A DNA stretch of 64,000 nucleotides from Holacanthus passer. Lineage: Eukaryota > Chordata > Actinopteri > Pomacanthidae. Below the pieces are notes generated by a model. It saw nothing but the letters and a program-made list of their open reading frames with translations. It was not told the origin of the DNA and did no database searches. This document shows, piece by piece, positions 1-12,497 of this stretch. The stretch spans positions 6,945,001-7,009,000 of the forward strand of contig JAFREQ010000040.1 in the NCBI GenBank assembly GCA_025331565.1, in the 5' to 3' direction. Every line of letters begins with the position of its first letter. The stretch's first letter is position 1. The translations under genes were made by a program, and so were the position numbers.

Positions 1-1600
1 GGTGCCAAGTGAATCTGTTCCCCTGTCCCAGTGTGTGTAAATTTGGTGTCTGCTAGTGTTTGAAACTACATCTGGACTACAACTCTGCGGCCTTCTGTTT
101 TCTGTAAAGAGGGAATCACAAGTTCTGGTTCTCAACAGGACGTAACAACAGTATTTACAGTGTCTTTGCATACTGACATTCTTCTGTGGGTAAATGTACG
201 CACAAACATCATTGTACTCATGAAGCACTGGCCCAATGTGATTGTCCAGTCCTTTCAGGAATGTAGGGTACGTGATGCCAGATTAATTACAGATCACACA
301 ATCTGGTGGTTCTCTGGCGTTTCATTTCGTCATTACATTTATTACACGATAGAGCTGTAATTTCTGAAATCCAGCTCTATGAGTTTTGTACAAAAAAAAA
401 GCATTTTACAAAGTCAAGCAGCACCATATCACATTTTTAACCTCCTGATGTTGAAAGTCTTAGTTTCAGTTTTGTCTGTTTTAAATGATGGGGAATATGC
501 ACATAATGAATGTATCAATCCTGCCTAATTTCTAGATTGTTTTCATGAAACTGATTTGTACGGTGAGTTGATTTAACACCCCCTGCACTTCCTGAACTCA
601 TTACTTGTCTACTACCATCTGTTAAATCTACCTTTCAAAAATCTAATTTGTCCTAATGACTATTTTTAGTGATTGATTTATCTTTGTTTTTTTTGTATTT
701 ATTACACATGTCGAGGCCTGTAAACATTTCTAATTTTAACAGCAAACACTTTATTTTGTTGTCAGAGTGCATGATGGCTGAAATCAGTTTTTGAAAAATG
801 TGTTTGACAAATCAGTTACAGATTAACCCTTTTTTTTTTAATGGTCTGGTCCGTTAAGAAGTGGGACACTCAGAATTCAGTGTCCTCATGAGGCATTGTT
901 TCTTCTGTTTGTTACCACTCAAAGGGTTTATTATTCATTGTCGGGTTCACAAAGTAAATTACACACATTGTTGTTCTTTCATGTATTTATTTCTGCTTTA
1001 GAGTTTGTCTTAAATAAATTATGTTCTTTACTATGTCCTTTTTTTTTTTTTCTCCGTATGCCCCTCTTCATATATGGCCTTAGCAGTAGAACAACAGGGA
1101 GCTGGGTTCATTTACGAAGCTTTAGATATGCTTTTATTGTGACCTACTGATAAATTGAAGGCAAAGATCTATAAGCAATTTTTTTTTCAGTTTGCCGACC
1201 TATAGAAGTAAATATCTCAGATCTATTGGTTGCAGTCATTACATGCTGCACATGACTGAAGAGTGAAACAGAGTTTAGATGTTTAACATGTCCATATTCA
1301 CTTTGATGTGTTTTGTAGGTCAGCAGATTATCAAAATGACAGCAAGTCAATATTCCCATTGTAGTTTGATGATGCTCTGTCCCATACAAGAAAATGAACT
1401 TCTCTCACCAAAGAATTGACTCAGTCTGTCTTTCCTTGTTGAATCTTATTCTCTCCTTTCCTCCACATCATGCCAGCAGGAAGAAAAGTCCTTGAAATGG
1501 GGTTGAGAACAAAAAGCACATTTTTTCTTTTGGCATGTTGAGCCAGAGTGTGGAAAACTGCTAAATAACTTGAATAAAGTGGTGTTATTTTATACATCCT
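1..1600 (+). other. Probable 3' UTR of an upstream plus-strand gene
   Basis: The stretch is AT-rich, full of T runs and has no credible coding frame. Two plus-strand AATAAA signals stand at 1013-1018 and 1573-1578, the second followed at once by a GT-rich stretch, as expected of a cleavage site. In the human genome the gene on this side of CCNH, in the same orientation, is TMEM161B, so this could be the 3' UTR of tmem161b. That is inferred from gene order alone; no coding exon is in the window to prove it. It could equally be plain intergenic DNA. Confidence 0.35.
1573..1578 (+). terminator. Candidate polyadenylation signal
   Basis: AATAAA on the plus strand followed within a few bases by a GT-rich element (GTGGTGTT). 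It would end the putative upstream transcript. A weaker alternative stands at 1013-1018. Confidence 0.35.
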
Positions 1601-4600
1601 TTTGGCTTTTACTGCAGAGCTGTTTTTTCATGGTATGGCCTTGGTCGTGCTTGAATGCGCTTGAGGGATATGATATGCCCTGCTCAAATTCAAATGTTGG
1701 ATCCTGAGTTACAAAATAGTTCCACACAGATGTCCCTTTCTTGAAGCTTTAGTGTTTTATTCTGTAGTTGAACAGCACAAGCACACAAGGTCCTCTTTCC
1801 AAAGCAATGCTACCATTGCTTTGTATTTAAAGCTTTTCTCTGCATTTGCAGTAGCTCCTTTTTGGGTCCTCAAGGTCTGAGGAAAGATTTAAAATTGTGT
1901 CTTTTTTTTTTCTAGACTTAATAATCTTTGAATGATGGTGCTCAATAATACTGTAATTGTGTTTCAGTATCACTCTACTTATGAAATATGTCCTTGTGCA
2001 AACTGGCATTGATTTAGGCAGCATCGATTTGCTTTTCTTAGTTTGGCTTCTCTATTCTTGTGGGAAAGGTTAGTGGACTAGATAAAGAGATGAAATGACA
2101 AATGCTCCCAAACTCCTCTTAATGCACGCCATTCTCTGGGAATAACATAGGGCCAGTTAATACAGGCCTTGAGTGCCATTGTCCACACGAGCGGGAAAAC
2201 TGGGCTAATGCATTCATTCATAGGTAGACAGATCAATAAGACAGCTTCCAAAACAAACCAGTGGAGAGGTTCCTTTATTCCCCTTGAGTGGGGCCTATTC
2301 ACCGGGGTCCCTCTCTCCGTAGAGCGGCTTGGAGCTCCGCTTCGGGATGGGGAGCAAAGACCCCCACCCTTCTGTCCCCAACACAGCCAGAAGAACTGAG
2401 AAGCTTCTGGAGAGGTGACTCTATAATAGTGGGCTTTTCTGTCTGACACAGAATGGGGATCCCACCCTCATGTGGATTGTGAGAAGCGGCAGCCATACCC
2501 CATGACTGACCTGACCTTGTATCGTGAATGGCCGAAAAGAGAACACTTTACATTGTTTGAATGCCTTTGACCTGTTTTTTTTTTACTTTTTTTTTTTTTT
2601 TTTACTTTCTTTATCACGATCCCTCTAAATTACGACAAAAGAAAAACAGGAACGCTCCCCTGCTGAAGCGAGTGCCAGTTACGGATTGCTCGGCTGAGAT
2701 CAGCATGTAGCAATCACCTTAACTGTAATACATGCAATTATCATCTTTTCATTACCATGACAACAGCTGAGAAGGTAGCACAAAACATTTAAAGCGTCTT
2801 TAGCTGCGGCGAGCTGACTGACATTTCATTTAGCACATACTCCAAATTGTTTTCTGAATTCCACAAAGCAGCACAGGAGAATTTAGAAAAGAGAAACGCA
2901 GTGACACAATTTGAAATTGAAACAGCAATTTTATTGATAATTGAGATGAAAGTGCAGGGTTTTTTGACAGGTAGTAAACAATTCGCAATGTATGCAAGCT
3001 GCGTTTGAGTGAGAAATCATAATGGAATATGACAGTGAGAAGGTTCTCTTTAATAATGAAAAGCAGAGAGCACAAGTTGGGATTTTCATGTCACACAAAT
3101 ATACAGGCTTGAATGTATCATCCAGTGTTATATGAATTTCTACCAGTTGACAAGGAGAATAACATAAGAAACAGAAGATACACAGGCGACATTTAAGATG
3201 ACGTAGCACGGCGGAGGTCCAATTTTATTTTTACTTTTGCCCACGTTATCCACCGACACACGCACTGATTCCAACCATCATTCACAACCCTCGCGTATGG
3301 GAAATACTGTTCATCCACAAAGCTGCCTGTGTGTTATGACCTAATTGAGTTAAACGTCCTGCACCAGTTATCAGTGCAAAGCAGGGGAAAAATGGCGAGG
3401 TTAGAAAAAAAAAATAAAGGAAGAAATGGAGATTCTCGCCAAGCAAAGTACATTTAAATCTCGTCATGGTTAAAAATTTGAGGTCCGCGGCCTCGTGCTA
3501 GAAATATGAAATGGCTGACTGCCCTCGTGGTAATCACCACTGCTCTTACATTAATTCATCTCCAGATGAACATTGTTCCTTTGGGGTTTTCATGCTTCAT
3601 TGTTGCAGGCCTTTAATCAGCAGCCTCCTGATAGACACTGCACCACAGACACACTGCTACAGTATAGCTGCTTCGAAATGTGTGTGTGTCCATGTATTTA
3701 GCGCTTAAATGAATTGCTTCTCTTTGACACTTAATGTAAACCAACGGTGACATTTCCCCCCCTTTTTAATTTAATATGGATTATATTTTGTGTTATTATT
3801 CATAATACATCTCGGCCTCTTTTTTTTAATATTACCGAGGATTAAACTGAAATGTATTGTGCTAAGAATGCAGCTTATCGTTCTCTCAAGCGTCACACAG
3901 TAACAGAAGGTGCGTTCACAAACACTGGCCTGCACATTAACAGTTTTACATCAGCCTTTTTTTTCATATATATACTTCTAGCATCTTATATTGTGTCATT
4001 AAGATGCATTTAACTTTACACTTTACACTCCTCTAGAGACTAATATTCACCCACAAAGACAAGCGGATTTCTTATTCTGCGTCTTGTTTATGTAATCCAT
4101 GATTTACTAGAAAACCGTGCTTAAATGTTGAATTAATTAATGCTACATTCCAAATTAATTAGCACAAGCAGCACTACTGTACGCAGCTTAATGTCTTTCA
4201 TGGTGAAGAAGCAGGACATTAAGCTCACAGAAACCTAATAGATTTTTCAAGGCATCAACATGAATGAATAAATGATTTATATATTTCTTTAAAAAAAACT
4301 CTTGCTGTGTCCTATTTCTCTTGAAAATCCTACTGTAGATGCCTCCTCATCAGTAAGAACCAACAGAGAGGACTGCCCCCTAGTGCCACCAGCTGAGTGT
4401 GACAGTGTACAGAGGGGGAGGGGGACAGCCTGCTTGCTTTGAGCATTAGCAAAATGCCAGCTTTTCAGTGCCATCCAATCAGAGAGCACCTTGGTAACGC
4501 ATTCATACATCCAGTGGAACTAGGTGGCGAATGCAAATGCTCCGAGATCAAGGTTTCTCCTTGGCAATGGTGCAGCACTTGTTTCTCCCCTTTCATGTCC

Positions 4601-5880
4601 GAATGATGATGGTGATAATAAGAGGGGAGGACAGGCCTCAGATTGAGCCAAAGGGGGAACGAGCATCGATGAGATCTTTGATATGGAATGCTGCATCATA
4701 TGATATTAGTGTCATTCATGGAGCGGTTTGATTGACAGTTTATTAGAAAAATTGTGAGAAATGCACCATTGTCTTCATCCATTTTTCATGTTTGAATTGC
4801 TGACACTTTGATGCACTTTGGCGAACGTGGCGCTCAAACTAGGACAAAGGAGCCGCAGCCTACATCACATTTTCTTTGCAGGGTTTTTCTGCTTTCTGTT
4901 CCGAAGACAGAATTAATACAGTAACAAACATATTTCTATAATTGCTTCCTTTGTGTTTCTACGCTCCGGCAAATGCACTTATATAAACACACACACACAC
5001 ACACTCACAGCTGAAACCTGCATCATTTTGCTTCAGGGATCCTCTTGTTCTGCGTGCCTCAGGTCCAACAGACTTAATTTTCAGCGTTATATTTTATTAG
5101 GCTGATGATGCACATTGCATTCACAGAGCACTTCAACCTCCAGGTCCTCCCACACATTGTTGTAAAGCCGGCCTGTGTTCCTAATTAAGACAATGCAACT
5201 CTGCGCTGCTTTCAGGAAATGTAAAACTGATTGGAATGAAGGCGGCAAATTCGGAACATTACTCTGGATAAAGGGAGAAATGCAGTTTAAGCCTGTCGGT
5301 TAGCTTGTAACTTAAATATCATGAATGGTTTCTGCATGACGGTGAATTCCTTCCTCACAGATTCTGACGATGTTGATGTGCAGTGTATATGTTGTGATAC
5401 CTCTTTCGGAAGAGAGAAGAAAAAATAGACGTGTTTGAAAAAGGAGCATTATGTTTGTGTTTCTCTTACTCTTGATGGCATTGTGTGTGATATTAAAGGA
5501 TCCTTTCAACAATAATATCTGATCCTGGTTTGTTTGTTCATTTTAAGTGTTTACACTGATTCACTGGATTTGACCTGGTAAAGAGAAAAATACATACAAT
5601 ATATATTCAAAACTGTATTTTCTTGGTTTGGCTCTACTCTATTATTTACCAAAGATTGTGCTGAGATCTGAGATGAAAAACAAAATCTTTTGTCATGTTG
5701 CAAAAGGAAGTCAAATTCAGAAAAAACAACGTGAATAATTGCACTTGAGGTCATTTCCAGAAAATCAGTAATCTTGTCAATCCTTCAACCAAAATTCAAG
5801 CCATGACCTTTTTCAGAGAGTTAATTTACCGTTTGCTTCTGTTTGTGTGAGGGTCACATACTGACACCGTGTTGCTTCAG
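1600..5880. other. Gene desert, left part: non-coding
   Basis: No gene recognised. Open frames here (for example 2,078-2,449 minus) are unsupported by splice sites or family resemblance. The stretch 4,130-4,165 is dense in TAATTA homeodomain cores. A PBX/PREP decamer lies at 4,729-4,738, a CTCF-like core at 4,374-4,391 and a short CA tract at 4,987-5,004. Moderate GC and low simple-repeat content around 2,100-2,500 and 4,290-4,740 would suit conserved non-coding elements, but conservation cannot be judged from one sequence. Confidence 0.5.
4729..4738 (+). promoter_or_regulatory. PBX/PREP (TALE homeodomain) decamer
   Basis: The sequence TGATTGACAG is an exact match to the consensus bound by PBX-PREP/MEIS heterodimers. 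It sits in a non-coding stretch with other AT-rich homeodomain cores. Function is inferred from motif identity only; such decamers also arise by chance. Confidence 0.35.
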
Positions 5881-6077
5881 ACGACCCCTGACCTCTCGCT
5901 GCGACCTGCCGGAGCGCATGCCAACCACCGGGGAGGGCAACAGGTCACCGGAGTCATTTAGAGGAGTCCCGAGGGAAACTGGCCCCTGGACACCGAGGCC
6001 CCCGGCTTCTCTCGGAAACACACACACACTGTCGCTCCGGTCTCTTCTTCTACACTGTCGACTGGGGAGACATAGAA
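5881..6077 (+). other. Exon-like GC-rich island with splice signals
   Basis: A 197-base block, much richer in GC and CpG than its flanks, starts just after a TTGCTTCAG acceptor-like sequence and ends at a consensus donor (GAA followed by GTGAGT at 6,078). One plus-strand frame (5,843-6,109) runs through it, but the translation resembles no family I know. It could be an exon of a non-coding RNA, an exon of an unrecognised gene, or a regulatory element with chance splice motifs. Confidence 0.25.
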
Positions 6078-6869
6078 GTGAGTGTAAAAAGAAAAATAGC
6101 TGTTTGTGACCGAGACATGGAATACATATTTATGCTGTATATGCATCAAGAATGAATGTTTTTGCAAAATTATTTGTATGTGTGTCTCTGTGTGCTTTTT
6201 TTTTTTTTTTAAGTCAGCTTCATATACACTCAGGAGACTATGGAGGGGAAAAACTGAAACCCTAACTTTTTTTTTCACCTGCAATATTTCACTCAAGAAT
6301 ATGAAAAAGGAAGAGCTATAGAAAAAAACGTAGCGCACTTTCATCATTATCAATTTTGTTTCTAATGAAAGACTGAGAATTATATATCACTTTTAGCACA
6401 TTAGGGGGAGAATATAACATAAAAATGCTCAATTCCTTTTGAAGGTATTTCTTTTATTCTTCCTACAAAAAGACTATTATCTGGTAGTGGTGAATGCATA
6501 TTAAGCAAGAAAAGCAACTATCATTCATCTTCTACAATGCAGAGCTGTAAATTATGGCATTATCTCTGCTGGCATAGAGGGAAGAAGTGGAGGAGGAAAG
6601 AAGGGCCGAGGTGGAGATGAGGGAGGGTGAAAATAAAGAAAAGGGTGTGGAAAAAAAGGACAAACCCATACACACACACACACACACACCCTTGGGCCTG
6701 AAGTCAATGAGAAAGATTATGCTTGGCCTTATCCAGTAGGGCCTGTCAGATTTATTTCCAACATCAAGGGACTCTCTGCTGTCTCCAGCTCCATCCATCA
6801 GTGCCCTGTCTGGGTTTCTGTGTGGTCAGAGTCCTGGATGGAGGCTGGAGAGCTAAAGGACGCTGGAGG

Positions 6870-6906
<37 letters not shown>

Positions 6907-8860
6907 GGGGAGGGGGGGTATCTGAAACAGGAGCGGTTGCCAGGGCACGCAGGCCCGTGGCATTCTCCACCGTCTGGCATCCCAGGGTGCAATGGGAGCA
7001 CTAGTCCTCGGTAAGTCACCAGTGGAGGTGAAAAGCACTGTCACAGAGATGAAAGGGGGCTTCCCCCCACCCTCTGATCTGTGAGAGAAAAATGAAAAAG
7101 GCAGACGAATATGGGGAGAGAGTGAGGGAGAGGGAGAGGGAGTTTTAGAGAGTGTAAAATCGCTCTCACTGTATTTCATGTCAATATGTCTCACATTTGA
7201 AATCCTTATTATAGATTGGGTGTGGAAAAAAGGGATGTGCTTTCATTGTTCAGGGACATGTCCCCTCACACACACACACACACACTCGCCCGGGCGTCTG
7301 TGCCACACCACCCACCCCTGTCGTTCTGCACGATGTAACCTAGCAACTATTTAATTAAAATAGCATCAGCAAGGATAGAGGCTTTTTTCCCTCCCTTGCC
7401 AGGATTTCCTCCAATCTCAGAGCTTTTCAGCACACCATGAATCAAAACTGACGCCATGTATGCCACCGCATTGTACCCCTCACATCCCCGTCTTTGTTTC
7501 TGCATTTGCTTATTTCCACAAAACCTATAGCTTTGGCACCTGATCGGCAGAACCTACCTGGTGCCGTATATCTGGTGTGCTGGCACTATATCTGTGCTTT
7601 AACTGGCCAGAGATTTAATGCAGGACATTATTATGCCACAGAGTTGTACAAGCAAGGCCATCACCTCTCTGTCCTTCAGAGTAGTCTATCTGGAATAATA
7701 GAATACCTCCTCTTCAAGCCCTCCTACTCCTCCTCCTGCTCTTCTTCTTCCCCCCCGTGCCTCCTTTTCTCTTTGTATGCCAAATCACAGCACCCTCTGT
7801 TTCGACCTAAAAAGAGGCGCCTCTTACCATGCTCTACATGTGTGCCAAGCTCGGGCAATGCGGAGCAATTAGAGGAAATGTGAAGCAGCTCCACATGTCA
7901 GCGTACATCGGACTCACTGTCACTCAAACCACATCCATGACTCCTCTGCTCTGAGAAACAAACAATGGAGCGATATTCGGGTTCAGGGCTGTCAAAACAG
8001 AAGGCCCGGTCTCCATTTCTTTTTCCCTTTCTCTCTGTCTTTTTCTCTCTTGTGCTTTTTCTGCAGCTAATGGATACCCTGATGTGTCACAGAGCACTGA
8101 AGTTATCTGTCCTTTCGTGATTTCCTGCAATGAAACGTTCTGTATAGCACAGGTGCTGCAGAAGGATACACATAACTCTTTTCACTTGCCCTCAAAAGGA
8201 AGACCTCTGTCATTACTTAAAAAGCAATGCAGTGAAAGTCATGGTAAATGGCTTTAATGATCCTCCCTCCAAATGGTTACATTATAGGGCTGACCTCCAC
8301 TTCAGGCACATTCATGCTTTCCACCAAAAATTACATATTTCTACCTCTTATGTCCCTCTTTCCCTCTTTTCTCACGCACACTATTTCCATTTCTGCAAGA
8401 GCCGCAAAACCACTCCAGACACGGCAATTCAAACACAGACATTTAAGACCGGTGAAAGAGGAAAGAGTTAAGAAATGTAAAAAGGATAAAATCACATATG
8501 CACTTCTATCTAATAGTCACTGAGAAAATCACTTTAAACCCAATTTGAGAGGGTGCTGACATTGGACCATTTAGTATGATCTCTTCAATAAAAAGTATCA
8601 ATGGCTGAAAATCCTCTTAACTTGAAGAATACGTTCAAATTTGAGTATGTGTCTGACTGACTTGAATTGGACCGAAGGCCAAACAGATTACACTTGTTCA
8701 TATGTCTGTATGCTTCAAATTCTGACTTTAAAAAGTTACAGATTTTCTAATCTTCAAATCTCTACTTTATTATTAATTTTACATAAATTGAAGAATTGAA
8801 AAAATACTGTAAGCACAAATGTTGGATTTTGTTTACAATAATCAGCCTTTTTTTAAAAAA
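6078..8860. other. Gene desert: non-coding with microsatellites
   Basis: No gene recognised. Contains a CA tract (about 6,669-6,689), a long GT tract (6,872-6,905), a second CA tract (about 7,267-7,284) and purine-rich stretches around 6,580-6,660 and 7,080-7,145. The open frames over the GT tract are repeat artefacts. Confidence 0.6.
6872..6905. repeat. (GT)n microsatellite
   Basis: Uninterrupted GT dinucleotide run of about 34 bases, followed by a short G-rich stretch. Likely polymorphic. Confidence 0.95.
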
Positions 8861-8889
8861 GGAAATCAATTATGTTGTTGTGCAAAACA

Positions 8890-9066
8890 CTACACAATTT
8901 GCTTCTCAGTCCATTCTCACACACACAGATGACAGAGCTGCCATGCAAGACACTGGCTTGTCCATCAGAGGCGACTTGCCCAAAGACTCTTCAACATGTC
9001 GACAGGAGGAGTCAGAAATCGAACCACCAACCCCGCGAGGCTCTGCCTGCTGAGCCACAGCCGCCA
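8890..9066 (-). mobile_element. tRNA-derived SINE copy, minus strand
   Basis: Read on the minus strand, the element begins with a tRNA-like head. An A-box-like TGGCTCAGCAGG lies at 9,046-9,057 and a B-box-like GGTTCGATTTC at 9,015-9,025, the spacing of an RNA polymerase III internal promoter. The body (GGGCAAGTCGCC, GGCAGCTCTGTCATC, then a short GT tract) matches a repeat I recognise as widespread in teleost genomes. The usual 3' tail is eroded, so this looks like an old, immobile copy. The 3' limit near 8,890 is approximate and the family name is not assigned. Confidence 0.75.
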
Positions 9067-12000
9067 CATATGTACATGTTAATGCAGTGATAATGTTTTA
9101 ACCTTCAAGGGCAAATGTAAAATATTCCCTCATTTTCATAAACGTACACACGCAATATGTATCTGTAGGATTATTCTGTAATCATCTGAATTCAGCATTG
9201 CCTATAGCCCATATAGCCTATGTAAATCTTTGAGAGTGTGTGTTCACACAGTGATTTGCATAATGGCACATGATTTTGACAGGCAGGACGAGAGAGAGGG
9301 ACCCCTTGACATTTTTATAATGGCACTTTACAGGGTGGACAAGGTTGGGGGTAGGATGGGATACGGGCGGCAGCGCTGGTGGAACAAAATATAGGAACCT
9401 CGGGTGTATGGAGCACTCGTGAAGCGAGACAGTGACCTACAGCGTGTTATTCAGAACAGTTTCTCCAGAGGTAAAGGCCTTAAATATGGACAGAGCAATG
9501 TATGAAGGATGTTGGTAATTAAAGGATATGTTTTAAACAAATCACTTATATGCAGCTGTTTTTAAATATGAGTCCACTGTTCAATCAAATCCAAAAAATC
9601 TTTTCACTTTGTTGCAGCCTTTGAGCAAAAGATAAGACCTTAAACTGCTGAAAGCTCCAAGTGGCTGTTCAAAATTGTACATAAACTGATTGATGGGGAA
9701 AAGTAGAGCAGTGTATTAGATCTGTGCTGGGTCACATCCTCTGAGATATTCGTGTGGATGCTCTAGAAAATAATTTTAATTCTTCAAAGATGACAATTTC
9801 ACATTTCAGGCCTTGTGGTAATTCACTCACAGGCCATAACCTCACAGCGTTTAACCTCATTCATCTCAGCCCCCGTTGTGGAAATAATATTTTTATACGT
9901 GTCGGCATTTTTTAACAAACCTCTACTTCTACGTCGGTTTCCTCCTGGGTTACATTAGCCAAATTGAACCTAGCAAACATGTCCCTTGTCAAAACCGACG
10001 AGATTGATAGAGTCCCAAATCACAGAATGGGGCATGTACGGCCGACACAGAGGTCTGTGGGAGAGGCCACCAGCAAATTAAAAGGTCACGGACTTTGATG
10101 GTATTCCCTTTGCCCTGACACACGCCCCTACGTCTTGTCTGAGTGACACGTGCAACAATGCCGTTTTTTTTTTTTTTATCTTACCCAAACAGCTCAGACA
10201 ATGCTGCCGCCTAGGGCCATATGCTGCACCTATGGCCTTCCACAAGTCCCCCATCTATTCGTCCGTGGGAACGCTGCAGAGACAGAAAGGGTTGTCTGGG
10301 GTGAGACCCTTAACAGATCTCCAAGGATAATTTTTTGTCATATAGTCTGGGACATGACAGACACAAGAGGAGTGATAAACAGCAGCCAGCGTGATGTAGG
10401 TAGTCGTGAGAAAGTAAATCAGACAGGATCACACAAAGATCGAGACGGTGCAGGTCGCAGCTTAGGAAAAGTCTATGCATTAATATGTAATGCTGGTAAT
10501 AATAAAATTGATTTAATGCACTTCTTGATTAGTTTTAATTAATGATACAAAATCTGCATGCTCTGTTTGAGTTTATAGCTGATGCAGTCTACAGTAGCCC
10601 TGGTGAGCTTTTAACTGTACTCTGAAGCTGAAAAATATCTTATTATAGAGCAGCAGGATGATGTTGGAGGCAGCCTCGAGTCTCGACTTCAGGTAATTCC
10701 CAACAAATTATTTCGACACTATTCCGAGATGCATCTGCTATGTTCTGCACTCTTGAGCCCCTATTTTTAAACCTGGTCGCACATCCGTCTCACTCCATGC
10801 CTCAAATCCCTGTCATCCTGACATACACACACACTCACACGTACACAGACACCTCATTAAAATGCATAAAACCCTCACTCACACACACACACACCCCTGC
10901 TGCATGCATTAATTAGCACGCTGGTAACAAGCTAGCCTCTCCATTCACACCCTGAGCCTCTTTCATTAGCATGACAGTGGCTAGCAGCGGCCAGGGGCCC
11001 ATAGGCTGCAAGGTTCTCTCCTCGGGGCCCCTGATTAAAGGGAGAACCCCTAGGACGCAAAGCTCTCGATTCCTTTCATCATTGCACCCATGCGGCGTCT
11101 CACGGATGATCCCCGGACCGCAAACTGTCAAGTATACCTGTTTCTATGGGCCCGACCCCCTTTCCATCTCTTTGACTCTGTTCTCCGTCTCTCCACACTC
11201 CATCCTTCCTCAACTCGCTCTGACCCACTCCAGTGTACTTTCTTCCATCTCAATCTAATTGTCGCCTCCTATCTCTCTCCAGACCCTTATGGGCTTCTTT
11301 TTTTCCCCCCCAGTATAGTTTCTAATACATGCATGCAAAAGCGGGAGGCCTGGCTGGTGTCGGTCTGCTCTTTGCACATAGATGCAGATCACACAGGCGT
11401 GCTATTTCAGGTCGGCCCTTGGACTCACAATGGCAGCCCCAGGTGACCCAGAGAAGGGTGCTCATTTCATAAAGGCTTATCCTTATTTCTCACCCCTATA
11501 GAAACCACCTTTCCCCTCCTCAGCGGTGAGTGATCCAGACAGCCTTACACCTGACGTACAGGGTGGCTATCATCTCCACCCATCAGGGTCTCCCCCCATC
11601 CGGCCTGGATTTCAAGGCAAAATGTCTCATTAGCTGTGGTCCTTGAAAGAAGGGCACTCAATTTCAAATTCAGTTACACATTCCCTTTGAATGGAACTAG
11701 GAGGCAAAGGAGAAGAGAGAGGGAGAGGAAGGAGAGAAAGAAGGCACGGGAGATGGTCTCCGTCGAAGGCTGGGGCCTTGGACCCAGAGGGAGGGAGAGC
11801 AGAGAGGGGAATAAGGTCTGCTGAGGCAGCCATAATTTCACGCCATCATTACCTCTATGGGCTGGAGATTTATGCTAATGCCATTTCAGGGAAGAAGCGC
11901 TGGACAAAACGGGTTTAGAGGGTCAGAAAAGAGCTGCGTAGTTGCTTGGCCACGGCACAGGCCGGATTTTTTTTTCCAGCGCTGAACATGCATGTCAGTA

Positions 12001-12344
12001 TCTGGTTTTCAATTTGTTCAATTTGTATTGTCGGATATTTTAATTTCCACGCTCACTCAGTTGATTAAGGATATTTGTATATTTGCTCTTCTTTGGTGTG
12101 TTGTATGATTCATAAGAAAAGCAAGCGGGTGATTTGTGCAGGACTGGGCGCAGGATGGTTACATTCCATGACATACAGCGTCTTACCTGTGCTGACTCCT
12201 GACATTGTGCCACCCACCTCATGACACTGCATTTCTCAAGCCAGTCAAAACTCCATCATAGCTTCACACCAGTCTAGACAGAGGTGAAAATCAGATTTGG
12301 CTCAGCCAGTCGATGCCGTCCTCTTCCCCTGCAGAGCTGAGAGC
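9067..12344. other. Gene desert: non-coding
   Basis: No gene recognised. A stretch around 9,230-9,300 has TTTGCATAAT and TTTTGACAGG cores and looks like a regulatory block. CA-rich tracts lie near 10,825-10,895. The GC-richer piece 10,910-11,450 holds several overlapping frames in different phases and on both strands, none with family resemblance. The piece 11,690-11,800 is purine-rich low-complexity DNA. Confidence 0.5.
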
Positions 12345-12497
12345 TCAGGCGGATGTCTCGCTAAGCTCTACGGTGGAGCAGAACGTCTCTGAGCTGCTGA
12401 GTGGTGTAAGATTCCTAATCTGGACCCCGTACAGGTCCAGGATGGCCTCCCGGAGCTCAAGAATGCTGGTCCGAGAACCTTGCGGCGTGGCGGCCAT
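12345..12497 (-). other. Coding-like small ORF, 50 residues, unrecognised
   Basis: A minus-strand frame runs from an ATG at 12,497 to a TGA at 12,345-12,347. Codon choice over the first 30 codons is strikingly coding-like, with mostly G or C at third positions. The peptide has a plausible amphipathic stretch (residues about 9-28, ILELREAILDLYGVQI). An in-frame TGA stands six codons upstream of the ATG. No domain recognised and no convincing splice donor follows. It may be a small real ORF, a relic exon, or chance in a GC-rich conserved element. Confidence 0.25.

Noticed and set aside
2078..2449. 123-codon minus-strand frame
   Set aside because: A plus-strand frame and another minus frame cover the same GC-richer block; no splice signals or recognisable domain.
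6720..7194. Several frames over the GT tract encoding runs of Val/Cys or His/Thr
   Set aside because: Artefacts of a dinucleotide microsatellite.
9001..9066. tRNA-like sequence with A and B boxes
   Set aside because: It does not fold into a full cloverleaf as read and continues into a known fish repeat body, so it is a SINE head and not a tRNA gene.
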